Positions 25,785 to 35,628 of a stretch of DNA of 64,000 nucleotides are shown here, one piece after another. This DNA is from an uncultured Actinomycetes bacterium (GTDB lineage: Bacteria; Actinomycetota; Geothermincolia; Fen-727; JACVIW01): contig CAKZLU010000011.1 in assembly GCA_937127245.1 (NCBI GenBank), positions 1 to 64,000 of the forward strand. The letters run 5' to 3'. The first letter of the stretch is position 1. Every line of letters starts with the position of its first letter. The position numbers were made by a program, and so were the translations under genes. The notes beneath the pieces are model-generated. The model saw only the letters and a list, made by a program, of their open reading frames with translations. It ran no database searches and had not been told where the DNA came from.

Positions 25785-27038
25785 ATGCCGAGCCGAATCT
25801 TCACGTTCATACTTGCGGCTATCCTTGTCTTTCTTGGTTTTTCACAGATTTTCTGCGGTTGCGCGACTCGAAAGGAGATAAAGGAAATGCAAAAATTTAT
25901 CGGGAGCGGGTCGCCGAAAGAAAAATTCCTCATAACGTTCCTGAAAATTTCAGGGATACCTATTCCTTCCTGGAAAAAAAGCTCGATGAGGCGCTCACCT
26001 TCTTCAAAAGGTTAGCGCCATCCAACAAGCGCACGCTTTTCTCTATAGAACTACTCACCGCGAACAGTCACCGCGGAAGGGCGCTCTTTACAACTGACTC
26101 GATTTAAGCGATTGAGATTTCAATTGAAAGAATTAAAAATATCGGCGCTCAGGCGGTCGCGCTAACTGTCAGCTACCCTCTGCTGTGCGACCGTTTCCCG
26201 GAATGGCAAAAGTACCTCGAGTTTTACAAATCTATCACCCAAAGAGCGCATGCAAGAGGACTGAGCGTTATCGTCAAATCCATCTGCCTTTTCAGGCAGC
26301 CTGAATACACGGATGTAAAGGTTGATTATTCGCGGCTTTTCATCAATTCTACATTCAAGAGAAGCGCAAGATGGTCTCGAGGATAATCGATGAAATCCAC
26401 CCCGATTACCTGACGATAGAAAATGAGCCAGGAACGCAAAGGTTCAACACCGGTTTGGACATTTCCGTGGAAAATCAAACCAAAATTGTCAGGGAAATCC
26501 TCGATGGACTGGATAGAAAAGGAGTAAGAATAGGCGCAGGCGCGGGCACCTTGGAGAAACCCTCCTACTTCAAATCTCTCGCGGAGAACACCACGATAGA
26601 TTATATAGATATGCACGTTTACCCTGTCGCGGGAAAAATTTTAACGGAAAGGATCAAAGAGATTTCAATGATTGCGAGACAAAACAATAAGGGGCTCGCG
26701 ATAGGTGAAGCGTGGCTTTACAAAGCCACGGACCGTGAGCTTTAAAGGGGGATCGCTGTCTCACCGGAGATATTCAAACGCGATATTTATTCTTTTGGAT
26801 ACCGCTTGACAAGAATTTTCTTGACGTTATGTTTTACGCTTCGAAAAGCCTTGGTCTTGAATTTTGCTCGTTTTTCTGGATGCAGTATTTCTTCGCATAC
26901 GAAGAGTTCAACAAACGTTTTGATGTTCTCCCTTACAGAACAGCGATGAGGTTTTTAAACATTGATGCGTACAACAACATGCTCGAAGGAAAGCACGCGG
27001 AAACCGGCGAGCACTTTCGGGCTATTTCATCAAAATGA
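25785..27038 (+). pseudogene. Glycoside hydrolase-like lipoprotein gene broken by frameshifts
   Basis: The pieces follow one another in order on the plus strand. A signal peptide with lipobox-like FCGC starts at 25785, then the frame shifts near an A run at 25921-25925, meets a TAA at 26105-26107, shifts again near 26347, meets a TAA at 26743-26745, and shifts near a T run at 26793-26796. The joined protein contains SYPLLCDRFPEWQKYLEF, LTIENEPGTQRFN, DMHVYPVAGK, IGEAWLYK and a C-terminal ASKSLGLEFCSFFWMQYFFAYEEF. ENEP and GEAW are acid-bearing motifs of TIM-barrel glycosidases such as GH53-like endo-galactanases. One-base corrections in homopolymers restore most of the frame, so either real decay or sequencing error is possible. 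Confidence 0.7.
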
Positions 27039-27270
27039 ACCCAAGAACCAGGTGAGGACCGAAGGGATTTCATGAAAGCAGCTTCAATTTTTTATATCAC
27101 AACAAAAATATCGGCTCCTGTACCAGTCCGGCTCAAGGACAAGATTTTGTCATCAATGGAAAATTGATTCTCAATCGGTACCGTGTAATTGATATACAAG
27201 ATGATGCCCGGGTTTGCCACTCTTTGATATCAGGCATGTATAATTCTCACCCTACAACTATAATCTTTTA

Positions 27271-28344
27271 GTGAGCTATACAAAAAAGGCAGGGGAACAG
27301 AAATTGCAGCGGGCAGAAAAAATGAGGCAAGTTATCCTTAAGGAGCCAAAAAATCTCGAGGTATGCGAACGAAGTATCCCCGGCTTATCTGAGGAGGAGG
27401 CGCTCATCCGCGTCTCATACTGCGGCATCTGCGGAAGCGATATACATTCTTATCTTGGTAAACATCCATTCGTTAAATACCCGGTCACCCCCGGGCATGA
27501 GTTCACCGGTACGGTGGTTGACCGCGGGGCACGCGTTGACGAATCTATTCTGGGAAGAGCGGTGTGCGTGGAGCCTTCCATCACCTGCGGAAAATGCCCT
27601 GAATGCCTCTCGGGAAAATATAACATCTGCAGAAACTTAAAAGTTCTAGGCTTTCAAGCAGATGGCGCTATGCGCGAATACCTTCCGGTCCCGAAAGACA
27701 AGCTTCATGTTTTGCCGAACGGGGTTGATAAGCTATCGGGAGCGCTCGCTGAACCCGCCGCGGTAGCCGTCCACGCGATTGAAAGGGGCAGAGTGAATCC
27801 TGATTCCTGCGTTCTGGTAATAGGCGGAGGGGTAATCGGGCTTGCGCTCACCCAGATCCTCCGTTCGATGAATTGTTTCGTCGCCGTCGTCGAAGACAGC
27901 AGCGAAAAAGCAGAAAGGGCGCTCGTGTTCGGCGCAAATACGTCCTTTGTATTTGACGAAATAGGCGCCAAACGCTCAAATGAATACCTTGAGCGGGAAC
28001 CTGATGTGATTTTCGAATGCGTAGGGAAAAATGAGACAATGGAATTCGCCATCAAGACCGCCCCTAACGGAAAAACGATCATCGTTGTGGGAGTATTCCC
28101 TGAGCCCGCCACCCTTTCAATCTCTTTAGTTCAGGACCATGAGCTTGATATTCTTGGCACGCTCATGTACACGGCAGATGATTTCAAAAGAGCACTCGAA
28201 CTCATCTCTTCAGGCGCCATTGAGCCCAGGCGATTCATAACCCACATGTTCAGACTTGAGAGCGTCAAAGAAGCGTATGAGACGGCGATTGACCCGGGGG
28301 GGAATTCGCTGAAAGTATTACTGGAAATAGGTGATGGACATTGA
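27271..28344 (+). CDS. Zinc-dependent alcohol dehydrogenase (threonine/sorbitol dehydrogenase type)
   Basis: A medium-chain dehydrogenase of up to 357 residues. Catalytic zinc ligands are Cys in CGICGSDIHS and the His-Glu pair in TPGHEFTG. The structural zinc site is CGKCPECLSGKYNIC. The Rossmann fold has VIGGGVIGLALTQ. The best match is the L-threonine/sorbitol/galactitol dehydrogenase subgroup; its substrate is a polyol or sugar, perhaps released by the neighbouring glycosidases. GTG 27271 gives the longest form, but TTG 27304 or ATG 27322 are likelier to be the real start from alignment of the N-terminus. Its stop overlaps the start of the next gene by four bases. Confidence 0.85.
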   Translation: MSYTKKAGEQKLQRAEKMRQVILKEPKNLEVCERSIPGLSEEEALIRVSYCGICGSDIHSYLGKHPFVKYPVTPGHEFTGTVVDRGARVDESILGRAVCVEPSITCGKCPECLSGKYNICRNLKVLGFQADGAMREYLPVPKDKLHVLPNGVDKLSGALAEPAAVAVHAIERGRVNPDSCVLVIGGGVIGLALTQILRSMNCFVAVVEDSSEKAERALVFGANTSFVFDEIGAKRSNEYLEREPDVIFECVGKNETMEFAIKTAPNGKTIIVVGVFPEPATLSISLVQDHELDILGTLMYTADDFKRALELISSGAIEPRRFITHMFRLESVKEAYETAIDPGGNSLKVLLEIGDGH

Positions 28345-29438
28345 AATCTAAAGTATTTTTCGCTTCAGCGCACGCTTCTTCCCCGGAAGAATCCTATCTT
28401 GAAAAAATCCCGAAAATACTGAAACGCTCCGGATTTCTCGCGTCAATCGGCGAGGGAAGCAGGGTAGCTGTTAAAATCCATCCCGGTGAACGGGGCAATC
28501 TCACCTACATACGACCCGCTGTCGCATCGAGAGTCGTCCGGGAATTGACTGCCCGCGGTTTTGCGCCTTTCGTCACCGAAACCACAACACTTTACTGCCG
28601 GCAGAGATTTACCGCTCGCGATCTTAAAAAAACCGCCGCGTTAAACGGTTTCACCTCAGATGCGCTCGGATGTCTGTTTCTTATCGCCGATGAAGAACCT
28701 GATTTGCCCGTCAGGATAGACGGGGATGTACTCGAGTCTGTGAAAGTTGCCTCCAGGATAGCGTCAGCTGATGCCCTCCTCGTCCTGACCCACGTCACCC
28801 TGCACCTGTGGACAGCCGGGCTTGCGGCATCAATCAAACAGCTGGGCATGGGATGCACGGGGCGCAGAACGAAATTCGAAATCCACAGGGCGACAACTAT
28901 CATAACCGATGAAGAGCGATGCGACGGGTGCGGTTCCTGCGCGGAAATATGTAAGTCAAATGCCGTTGAACTTATCCACGGCAAAGCTTTCCGCACCGAG
29001 AAGTGCTCCCGGTGCGGTGTGTGCATCGGAGCCTGCCTGAATGAGGCATTGAGCGCAACCCACGACTACCGCACCTTCATGAAAGGGCTTGCCGAGGCGG
29101 CGTCCGGAGTAATGCGTAAGTTCGCCCCCGGTCGCGCGCTTTTCCTCAACTTTCTCACGGACATAACATGGCACTGCGACTGCGAGGATTTCTCAGATGT
29201 CCCGGTTTTTCCGGATATCGGGCTTGTCGCCTCCAGTGACCCGGTTGCCGCTGATGCGGCTTGCGCCCGCATGATTAACAGTGCATTACCGGTTTCAGGC
29301 TCCAGAGCCGGTAGCGAAGAAATAATCGCCGCAAAAGACAAGATCAAAGCGCTCTCCGGAATTGACTGGCACCTTCAGCTCGAATTCGGGGAGAAAGTGG
29401 GCTTGGGCTCGAAAAGCTATGTATTCGAAGAAATATAA
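28341..29438 (+). CDS. DUF362 protein with two [4Fe-4S] ferredoxin motifs
   Basis: A 365-residue protein. The N-terminal DUF362 region has VAVKIHPGERGNLTYIRP and VTETTTLY, and continues after the ferredoxin insert with SSDPVAADAACARMI. Two ferredoxin clusters are inserted in the middle: CDGCGSCAEIC and CSRCGVCIGAC. Such proteins are common in anaerobes and are thought to be electron carriers or ligand-binding enzymes. TTG at 28341 overlaps the previous stop, so the gene is translationally coupled with the dehydrogenase and may pass its electrons to a carrier. Confidence 0.85.
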   Translation: MKSKVFFASAHASSPEESYLEKIPKILKRSGFLASIGEGSRVAVKIHPGERGNLTYIRPAVASRVVRELTARGFAPFVTETTTLYCRQRFTARDLKKTAALNGFTSDALGCLFLIADEEPDLPVRIDGDVLESVKVASRIASADALLVLTHVTLHLWTAGLAASIKQLGMGCTGRRTKFEIHRATTIITDEERCDGCGSCAEICKSNAVELIHGKAFRTEKCSRCGVCIGACLNEALSATHDYRTFMKGLAEAASGVMRKFAPGRALFLNFLTDITWHCDCEDFSDVPVFPDIGLVASSDPVAADAACARMINSALPVSGSRAGSEEIIAAKDKIKALSGIDWHLQLEFGEKVGLGSKSYVFEEI

Positions 29439-29466
29439 AAGCGCTTCGGCAGCCCGCCGTTCCCTA

Positions 29467-30855
29467 TCATCTATTAAGCGCGTCTTTCAAAACGAGTATA
29501 GTGTCCACAGGATCAACCATAGCCTTGGGTATTTTGACAATTATCCCGTTAACGCTCCTTTCAACATCGAGGCTCTCATCCGAAGGCGCGATCCTCACCC
29601 GTGAAAATTTGTTCAATTGGGAAAGCGATACTTCCACCCTCAAATCAACGGATAGTCCCTTCATGTTTATGAGATGAATCAACACATCGCCGTCCGCTCT
29701 TGCGGCCACCTTTCGGAATACGGGACCTGAAACCGCGACAAAATCCGGTTCAATTGTCCTGTATTTAAGAGGAACCGAGGCCCGGAAGTATTTTTTCCGG
29801 GGGATATACCATTCCCCGAGCATCTCGAGTTGTTTGACCTGGTCTGCGTAAATATCGCCGTCAAGTTTTGCCGTCGCGCCTATGCAAAACTTTCCCCCGC
29901 ATGACATTATCACCGCAGCCATTCTGAGAAGGTCGAGAGGGTCATCCCTCAATGAGGGGTCTTGCCACCACTTTCCTGCGGGACCGACAAGTTCCCACGG
30001 TTGCTCTAACGTCCTCCTGTTCAGGTTTGACCATTTCCACGCGCTGGAGAAAGCGAATGCGGTTCTTCCATCTATCTTGAAAACTCTAACGTACGGACCG
30101 GTTAAATCATGCGCCTCACCGCTCGTGTAGGTGAGCCTCTTATACGACCATGGAAGGTAATTGGAAGCGTTAAACGTGAGAATTTTATCGGGATAGCGCA
30201 ATTGAAACATTTTTACGATTTCCCCGGTTAGAAGGTCAGGCCAGCACCAGTCTATCCACATTCCATCGGGCGCATATTTTTCCAGGAGTTCCTCTATCTG
30301 GGCAAGCGCATAGTCTATATACCTTTTTTCGTTTCCGAGGAAAGATGCTGTTCTATCCGGATGAGGCTGGATATCATCAAACATCGGATTGTGATCGAAA
30401 ACAGCCGAATAGTAATAGAGAAAAGGTATCCCTTCTTCTTTGCTCTCCAGGGCGAATATTCCCGCATAATCAACGGGAGTCTTCCAGTTCGTTAGGGCGG
30501 TGTCGAAATAGCAGATACCGTCGTGCCATTTTGTTTCGAAAATGTGATAGTCCACTCCGATCATCTTTGAAAGAGCCACCCATTCCTTCACGCGACAGAA
30601 AGGTCCGTTAAACATAAGACTGCCATCATCGCTTCTCATGGATTGGTTAAAATCATCGAAGTTTCTGTCCCAGTCCATTCCAGGACGGTACTCGATCTGA
30701 TACATCACGCCTATCCCGGGACCTTCCCACCACCTGTGGTCAGAGCAAGGTCTTCGTTCTGCAAGAAATACACTGCGTTTCAGAAAGTGAAAAACACCCG
30801 CAAACGCATGCTCCCCGAAAATCCTTAAAAGAGCCGGTAAATCTCTTAGTTCCAT
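29467..30855 (-). CDS. GH29 alpha-L-fucosidase-like enzyme
   Basis: A 462-residue glycoside hydrolase. KWHDGICYFDT matches the fucose-binding KHHDGF element of GH29, and the nucleophile Asp202 is in DGMWIDWCW. No signal peptide is visible, so it probably acts on an imported saccharide. A beta-rich C-terminal domain follows after about 380, with DVLIHLINMKG. AAGGAGG precedes the ATG at 30855. It converges on the dehydrogenase/DUF362 pair, forming a sugar-use island with the broken glycosidase. Fucosidase is the likeliest function, but GH29 members vary in linkage specificity. Confidence 0.78.
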   Translation of the reverse strand: MELRDLPALLRIFGEHAFAGVFHFLKRSVFLAERRPCSDHRWWEGPGIGVMYQIEYRPGMDWDRNFDDFNQSMRSDDGSLMFNGPFCRVKEWVALSKMIGVDYHIFETKWHDGICYFDTALTNWKTPVDYAGIFALESKEEGIPFLYYYSAVFDHNPMFDDIQPHPDRTASFLGNEKRYIDYALAQIEELLEKYAPDGMWIDWCWPDLLTGEIVKMFQLRYPDKILTFNASNYLPWSYKRLTYTSGEAHDLTGPYVRVFKIDGRTAFAFSSAWKWSNLNRRTLEQPWELVGPAGKWWQDPSLRDDPLDLLRMAAVIMSCGGKFCIGATAKLDGDIYADQVKQLEMLGEWYIPRKKYFRASVPLKYRTIEPDFVAVSGPVFRKVAARADGDVLIHLINMKGLSVDLRVEVSLSQLNKFSRVRIAPSDESLDVERSVNGIIVKIPKAMVDPVDTILVLKDALNR

Positions 30856-31057
30856 TTGGCCTCCTTAAGGTTTCACTTTGACAGTGCGAAGACTTGCAAG
30901 CTTAATTTATCAGATGAATGATCCATTTCGCCCTTCAAAAGATAAACTTTAAGACACCTATTCGCTTCAAACCCTTTCACAAACAGGAAAAGGCTGGATT
31001 ACCGCACGGCAAAACACCGCGCAATCAAACACTCGAAAGTGGACGCAGAGCGGGGTT

Positions 31058-32422
31058 TCAGCTCTCTTTTGAGCGGAAAAACTGCTTACGGATGAGCGGA
31101 TGCGCTCCGAGGAATAGCAATCCACAAACCGCCCCAAAAAAGAGCATTGAAAAGCCGGTTCCCTTTCCGCACTGGAAAGGAGGAGTAACCACCGGGAATC
31201 CCGCGGGAAGGACAGCCTCTTCCCCAGAAGCGTTCCTCACCAAGAGGTCATACACACCCACAAAGGCTCCCATAAAATCGAAAGTACAGGTTATTTTCAT
31301 CGGCGTCACCGCCTGAACTTCAGTCGCATCAATCACCAGCGTCCCTCTTTTCAGCCATACGGATGGACCCGGCTCAAATCCAGTTCCATCAATCTTGCAA
31401 GCCCTCACGACGGTATTCTGAGCGCCTGTGCCAGGCGTAATGGAGAGTACGGACAGGGAGTCGCCCCCGTCGTCTGTATGAAGAATGATCCCGGAAAGAC
31501 CCACTGCCCATACGTTATCCTTATCAAAAGCTAATACTGAATACAGCCAGTTGCCCGGACCCAACTTGTCCTGTAGTAAACAGTTGGCGCCGCCGTTCAC
31601 CGACTTGGAGATCTCACCTTCCGCCCCAACCTCGTAGACCGTTTTCGCGTCAACCGCCGAAACACCTTTCAACTTATATGAATCCGGCGGCTGGTTCGAC
31701 CAGTTCGTTCCGTCAGTATTCTTAAGAATCAGCGCGCCGGTGTATGACCCGCCGACCTCCCACGCGTTATTCGCATCTATCGCCGAGATAGACCTCACCT
31801 CGTGATACCATCCGTGATACTGCGTGCTCCAGTTTGCACCACCATTTACCGTTTTCAGAATGACACCGTTATAGACATCCGGAAACTGAACTAAAAAGTA
31901 GCCGACAACCAAGGCAGTGTTTGCGTCGATAACTTCGATGTACCTGAGTTCTTTTGTGTACCAGGAACTGTTAACGGGTATCCGGAATTCCCCCATCGGT
32001 AGTTCTCAATATCATCCCATCGCGCCCGCACACCCACGCGACCTCATGGTTCACGGCTGAAACAGACATCAGGTGGCTTGAAGTTCCCGACGTGTGGGGC
32101 GTCCATGTTCCGCCACCGTTGAGGCTTTTGATTATCGTACCGTTGTAACCCACACACCACATTACCTCTTCATCGGCAGCATCCAGACCCATCAGATTTT
32201 CGGTGGTTCCGGAATCCATTGCCGCCCAGTTCTCTCCGCCATCCGTGGTCTTGAGTATCTCCCCTGAGTTTCCGCAGACGACCGCCTTGTTAGAATCAAG
32301 CGCGATAACACAATTAAGGCTGGTTGTCACTCCCGATGTCTGACTGTGCCAACCATGGTTTGACCGGAAGCGCCAGACACGAAAAAGCAGGACGCAAATC
32401 CCAGAATGAAAATGAAAAGCAA
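31058..32422 (-). pseudogene. YCF48/sortilin-type beta-propeller protein, frameshifted
   Basis: Three pieces on the minus strand make one protein. A signal-peptide-like segment runs back from about 32422, then a T-run frameshift near 32351 leads to a fragment with repeated GEILKTTDGGENW, IIKSLNGGGTW and MILRTTDGG, and a G-run shift at 31990-31994 leads to the remainder. Each repeat is a blade of a YCF48/BNR-like propeller. The C-terminal half has an IPT/TIG-like domain (IDGTGFEPGPSVWL) and a membrane anchor ending RKQFF. Restoring one T and removing one G rejoins the frame, so decay and sequencing error are both possible. The family serves in photosystem assembly in cyanobacteria, but elsewhere the role is unknown. 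Confidence 0.75.
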
Positions 32423-32893
32423 AAGGGTCTATCTTCTTGGATTGATTATGGAAAACATGATTATTTCCTTTCCCCCTCTTTCAAACTTGTTTTTCCCTCA
32501 ATTCCCTCATTTCTTCGAAACCGTGAAAAGAAAGAGAACCGTTTCTATCAGAGAGCCTCCTGAATTACACATCCCCCACACTGAGGTTTTTTACTTTTTT
32601 AAAGCCGCCTACAGTCTTTTGATGAAGGAGAATAACTTATGACGTATAAAACTTGCCATTTCGCCTTCGTCGTATGGTTTCATTGGACACGCATCCAACT
32701 GTAAAGCGTCCAAATAAATCCCTAATCCTTAAAGTCTTTATTTCGCGCTAAGAACATATGGCAGGCAACTGTGTTCTCTAACGGTCTATATCTATGTATA
32801 ATGCTCCCTAAACCAAATATTCTGTTGTTTTGTCACGTGCGAGCGGTACTCGCATTTCCGGTAAAGAAAATCCTGACGATCGGGGGGATTGGA
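32423..32893 (+). promoter_or_regulatory. Intergenic stretch with a candidate promoter
   Basis: About 470 bases between divergent genes, with no credible gene. A TATAAT hexamer lies at 32797-32802, about 92 bases upstream of the S1P-lyase-like start, with a TG before it. The -35 position (TTCTCT) is weak. The short open frames in this stretch have no ribosome binding sites. Confidence 0.4.
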
Positions 32894-34399
32894 ATGGATA
32901 TAAAAGAGTCATACGTGAAAATAGCGAGGTACATTCCGCAACCGGTCATTGAGAGAGTATCACGCGCCGTAAAAGGCCTCCCCCTCGTAAAAAGAATGAT
33001 CGAGAAAGAATATCAGTCGCTTAAAAACGATCTGCGCAAGATGCTCAAACCCTATGAGGGCAAGTACCCACAGTATAATTCGCTTCCCGAAACAGGAGTA
33101 TCAAGAGAGGAAATAATAAATCTGATGGAAGAGTTCAGAAAGCTTGAGGAACCGAGATGGAAAAGGGGTTATGCTTCGGGAACCATCTACCATGGCGGAG
33201 AGGAACATATCTCTTTTCTCAACCAAATATACGCAATTAATTCCCAGTCCAACCCGCTTCACTCTGATCTCTGGCCCAGCACCACCAAATTCGAGCAGGA
33301 AATAATCTCCATGACCGCGAGTATGCTTGGCAAAACCCGTTTCGATGAAGAAATTTGCGGCGCGGTAACCTCCGGCGGCACCGAAAGCATCTTCCTTGCT
33401 ATGAAAGCTTACCGGGACTATTTCTTTGAAAAGAAAAGAATAAAAAAACCCGAAATAGTCGTTCCCGAAAGCGCGCACGCCGCGTTTGAGAAAGCGGCGC
33501 AATGTCTTGGGTTGAAACTCGTGAAAATCCCGCTGAATAAAGAGTACAAGGCGGATGTTAAAGCAGTAAAGAAAGCTTTAAACAAGAACACAATCGCACT
33601 TGTAGGCTCAGCCCCCTCCTTTCCACACGGAATAATAGACCCTATAGAGGAAATGTCTGACATGGCGCTTAAAGCTGGAACGGGTTTTCATACTGACGCA
33701 TGTCTCGGGGGTTTCTTTCTCCCATGGGCGGAAAGGCTCGGATATCCCGTTCCAAAATTTGATTTTAGGTTACCTGGCGTAACTTCAATTTCCGTTGACA
33801 CGCACAAGTACGGTTACGCCCCAAAGGGAACCTCGGTAATCCTTTACCGCACCCATGAGCTTCGCCATTACCAGTATTTCAAATTCACGGATTGGCAGGG
33901 CGGTATATATTGCACACCCTGCCTTCCCGGTTCAAGACCTGGCGCGCTGATCGCCGCGTGCTGGGCCGCGCTTGTGTCAACCGGAGAAGACGGCTATCTA
34001 AATGCCGCGGAAAAAATTCTCAAAACCGCAGAGAAAATCAAGGCAGGAATCGAGAGTATCCCCGGAATCTACGTCATCGGCGATCCTTTATGGGTTATCG
34101 CGTTCGGATCCGATACCGTGGATATCTATGATGTCATGGAACACATGACCGAGAAAAACTGGAGTTTGAATGCCTTGCAAAATCCCCCCGCCATCCATAT
34201 CTGTGTGACCTTGAGGCACACAGAGGAAGGTGTCGCCGAGAGATTTCTCCATGACCTCGAAGAGTCGGTGAAAACCGCGAAGCACGCATTGGGAAAAAAG
34301 AAAGGCGTCGCGCTGTACGGACTCGCGGCGACATTTCCGGACAGAAGGCTCGTCGGGGACGCGCTTGCTCTTTATATAGACACCCTTTTGGACCCTTGA
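32894..34399 (+). CDS. Sphingosine-1-phosphate lyase-like PLP decarboxylase
   Basis: A 501-residue group-II PLP enzyme. The PLP lysine K305 is in VDTHKYGYAPKG. Other family motifs are TSGGTESIFLAMKAYRD, HTDACLGGFFLPW, FKFTDWQGGIY and PGSRPGALIAACWA. It aligns best with S1P lyase and its bacterial homologues, which cleave phosphorylated sphingoid bases to phosphoethanolamine and an aldehyde; glutamate or tyrosine decarboxylase is an alternative. It has no membrane helix at the N-terminus as eukaryotic S1P lyases do. ATG 32894 follows a G-rich site; the longer in-frame start at 32771 is unlikely. It appears monocistronic. Confidence 0.82.
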   Translation: MDIKESYVKIARYIPQPVIERVSRAVKGLPLVKRMIEKEYQSLKNDLRKMLKPYEGKYPQYNSLPETGVSREEIINLMEEFRKLEEPRWKRGYASGTIYHGGEEHISFLNQIYAINSQSNPLHSDLWPSTTKFEQEIISMTASMLGKTRFDEEICGAVTSGGTESIFLAMKAYRDYFFEKKRIKKPEIVVPESAHAAFEKAAQCLGLKLVKIPLNKEYKADVKAVKKALNKNTIALVGSAPSFPHGIIDPIEEMSDMALKAGTGFHTDACLGGFFLPWAERLGYPVPKFDFRLPGVTSISVDTHKYGYAPKGTSVILYRTHELRHYQYFKFTDWQGGIYCTPCLPGSRPGALIAACWAALVSTGEDGYLNAAEKILKTAEKIKAGIESIPGIYVIGDPLWVIAFGSDTVDIYDVMEHMTEKNWSLNALQNPPAIHICVTLRHTEEGVAERFLHDLEESVKTAKHALGKKKGVALYGLAATFPDRRLVGDALALYIDTLLDP

Positions 34400-34538
34400 A
34401 GGAAAGAAGGTCGCCAGCTTACAAAATACAACTGGCTTTAGTTCAATTGATATCGACCCCGCGTTCTCAGCGGCGTGTGAAAAAGGAAAAAATCGCGCAG
34501 GGCAAATAGTGGAATTGAAAGATTTTTTTCTCGCGTGA

Positions 34539-35339
34539 CTATAAAAATAGGTCCTTTCTGAGCCCTTCAATTCCCCCGGACAAATCAATGAATAAAAAAG
34601 AGAGGCTCAAGCCCGCAACCGGAGACCAGAATACATGAAGAAAATACGCCACGACGGCTTGCGCAATGGTCCTCCCAGGCGAAATTTTTAAAAACCCGTA
34701 GATGATTGAACAAACAACCTGCGTTCCACCCTGCAACAGTATATAGGGAAGAATCAGCAGAAGCGCGAGGGCAAGCCCTCCCCTGAGGAATCTTGGCTGT
34801 ATTAATTTCTTACTTGTGGAAAGAGCGTCAGTTATTCCTTTATCTCCAAGCACCTTCGCCGGAACAGAAAGCATTAGCCAGGTTCCGAAAATGAAGCCCG
34901 GGATGATGAGCAAAATCAGACCCCCTATGATAGCAAGCCAGCTGAGTAAGCTCACAAGGAAGACACCCCAGAACACACGCCTGTCGTGTACCCAGCCAAA
35001 TGCCTCGGTCCAGCCCATGGGTCTTTCATCCACTTCACTTGCGGCAAGCACGGGCAGAGCCCCCAACATGTAAATACCAAGAATGAAAGCAGCAACCAGC
35101 AGGGCTAAACTAATGAAACCGGCTAAAGCGCGCTCCGGGCTGAGCACCTCGGCAGATTTTCTTAAAAGACCTAAAAACGCGAGAAGTAAATTCGGCAGAC
35201 CCACGACCGCCGCCATCCCAAGATATTTCTGAGGGGACCTGTAGCAGATCTCCCAGGCCCTTTTTATAAGCGAAAACGCGTCGAACCCATCAGGAGTGCC
35301 GACATTCGGATTGCCCTCGAGTTGGCTGTTTTCATCCAT
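34539..35339 (-). CDS. Polytopic membrane protein of unknown function
   Basis: A 266-residue membrane protein with about six hydrophobic helices, with pattern similar to the membrane domain found with glycerophosphodiester phosphodiesterases. A soluble N-terminal segment, MDENSQLEGNPNVGTPDGFDAFSLIKRAWEI is split here as MDENSQLEGN and FSLIKRAWEICY, followed by helices such as GLILLIIPGFIFGTWLM. ATG 35339 follows AGAAGGGACGG; an upstream start at 35375 is in-frame but less supported. It converges on the S1P-lyase-like gene. No function can be assigned. Confidence 0.65.
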   Translation of the reverse strand: MDENSQLEGNPNVGTPDGFDAFSLIKRAWEICYRSPQKYLGMAAVVGLPNLLLAFLGLLRKSAEVLSPERALAGFISLALLVAAFILGIYMLGALPVLAASEVDERPMGWTEAFGWVHDRRVFWGVFLVSLLSWLAIIGGLILLIIPGFIFGTWLMLSVPAKVLGDKGITDALSTSKKLIQPRFLRGGLALALLLILPYILLQGGTQVVCSIIYGFLKISPGRTIAQAVVAYFLHVFWSPVAGLSLSFLFIDLSGGIEGLRKDLFL

Positions 35340-35628
35340 GTTCCGTCCCTTCTGGTAGTCGAAACCAGTAATCAATAATGGATAATATCACAACGTTTCA
35401 AAATGAAACGCATTTGTATTTTCAACATATGAAAATTCCTGTACGGCCGGGAAATCAGGCGCTTGATTTGCGCAGTATATCCACAATCCGCAAATATTTG
35501 CGTGAGGCGGCGCATTGTAGCAGCGCTCGGCGCACTCATGTATGATAATCAACCGGAATAAATAAGAAATCCTAACCAACTGGATTTAAAATTAGAAAAA
35601 AGCGCTTTAAGGAAAGAGGTGTTTGACA

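Noticed and set aside
32406-32642. A 78-codon plus-strand gene upstream of the S1P-lyase-like gene
   Set aside because: It overlaps the signal-peptide region of the broken propeller gene and has no ribosome binding site.
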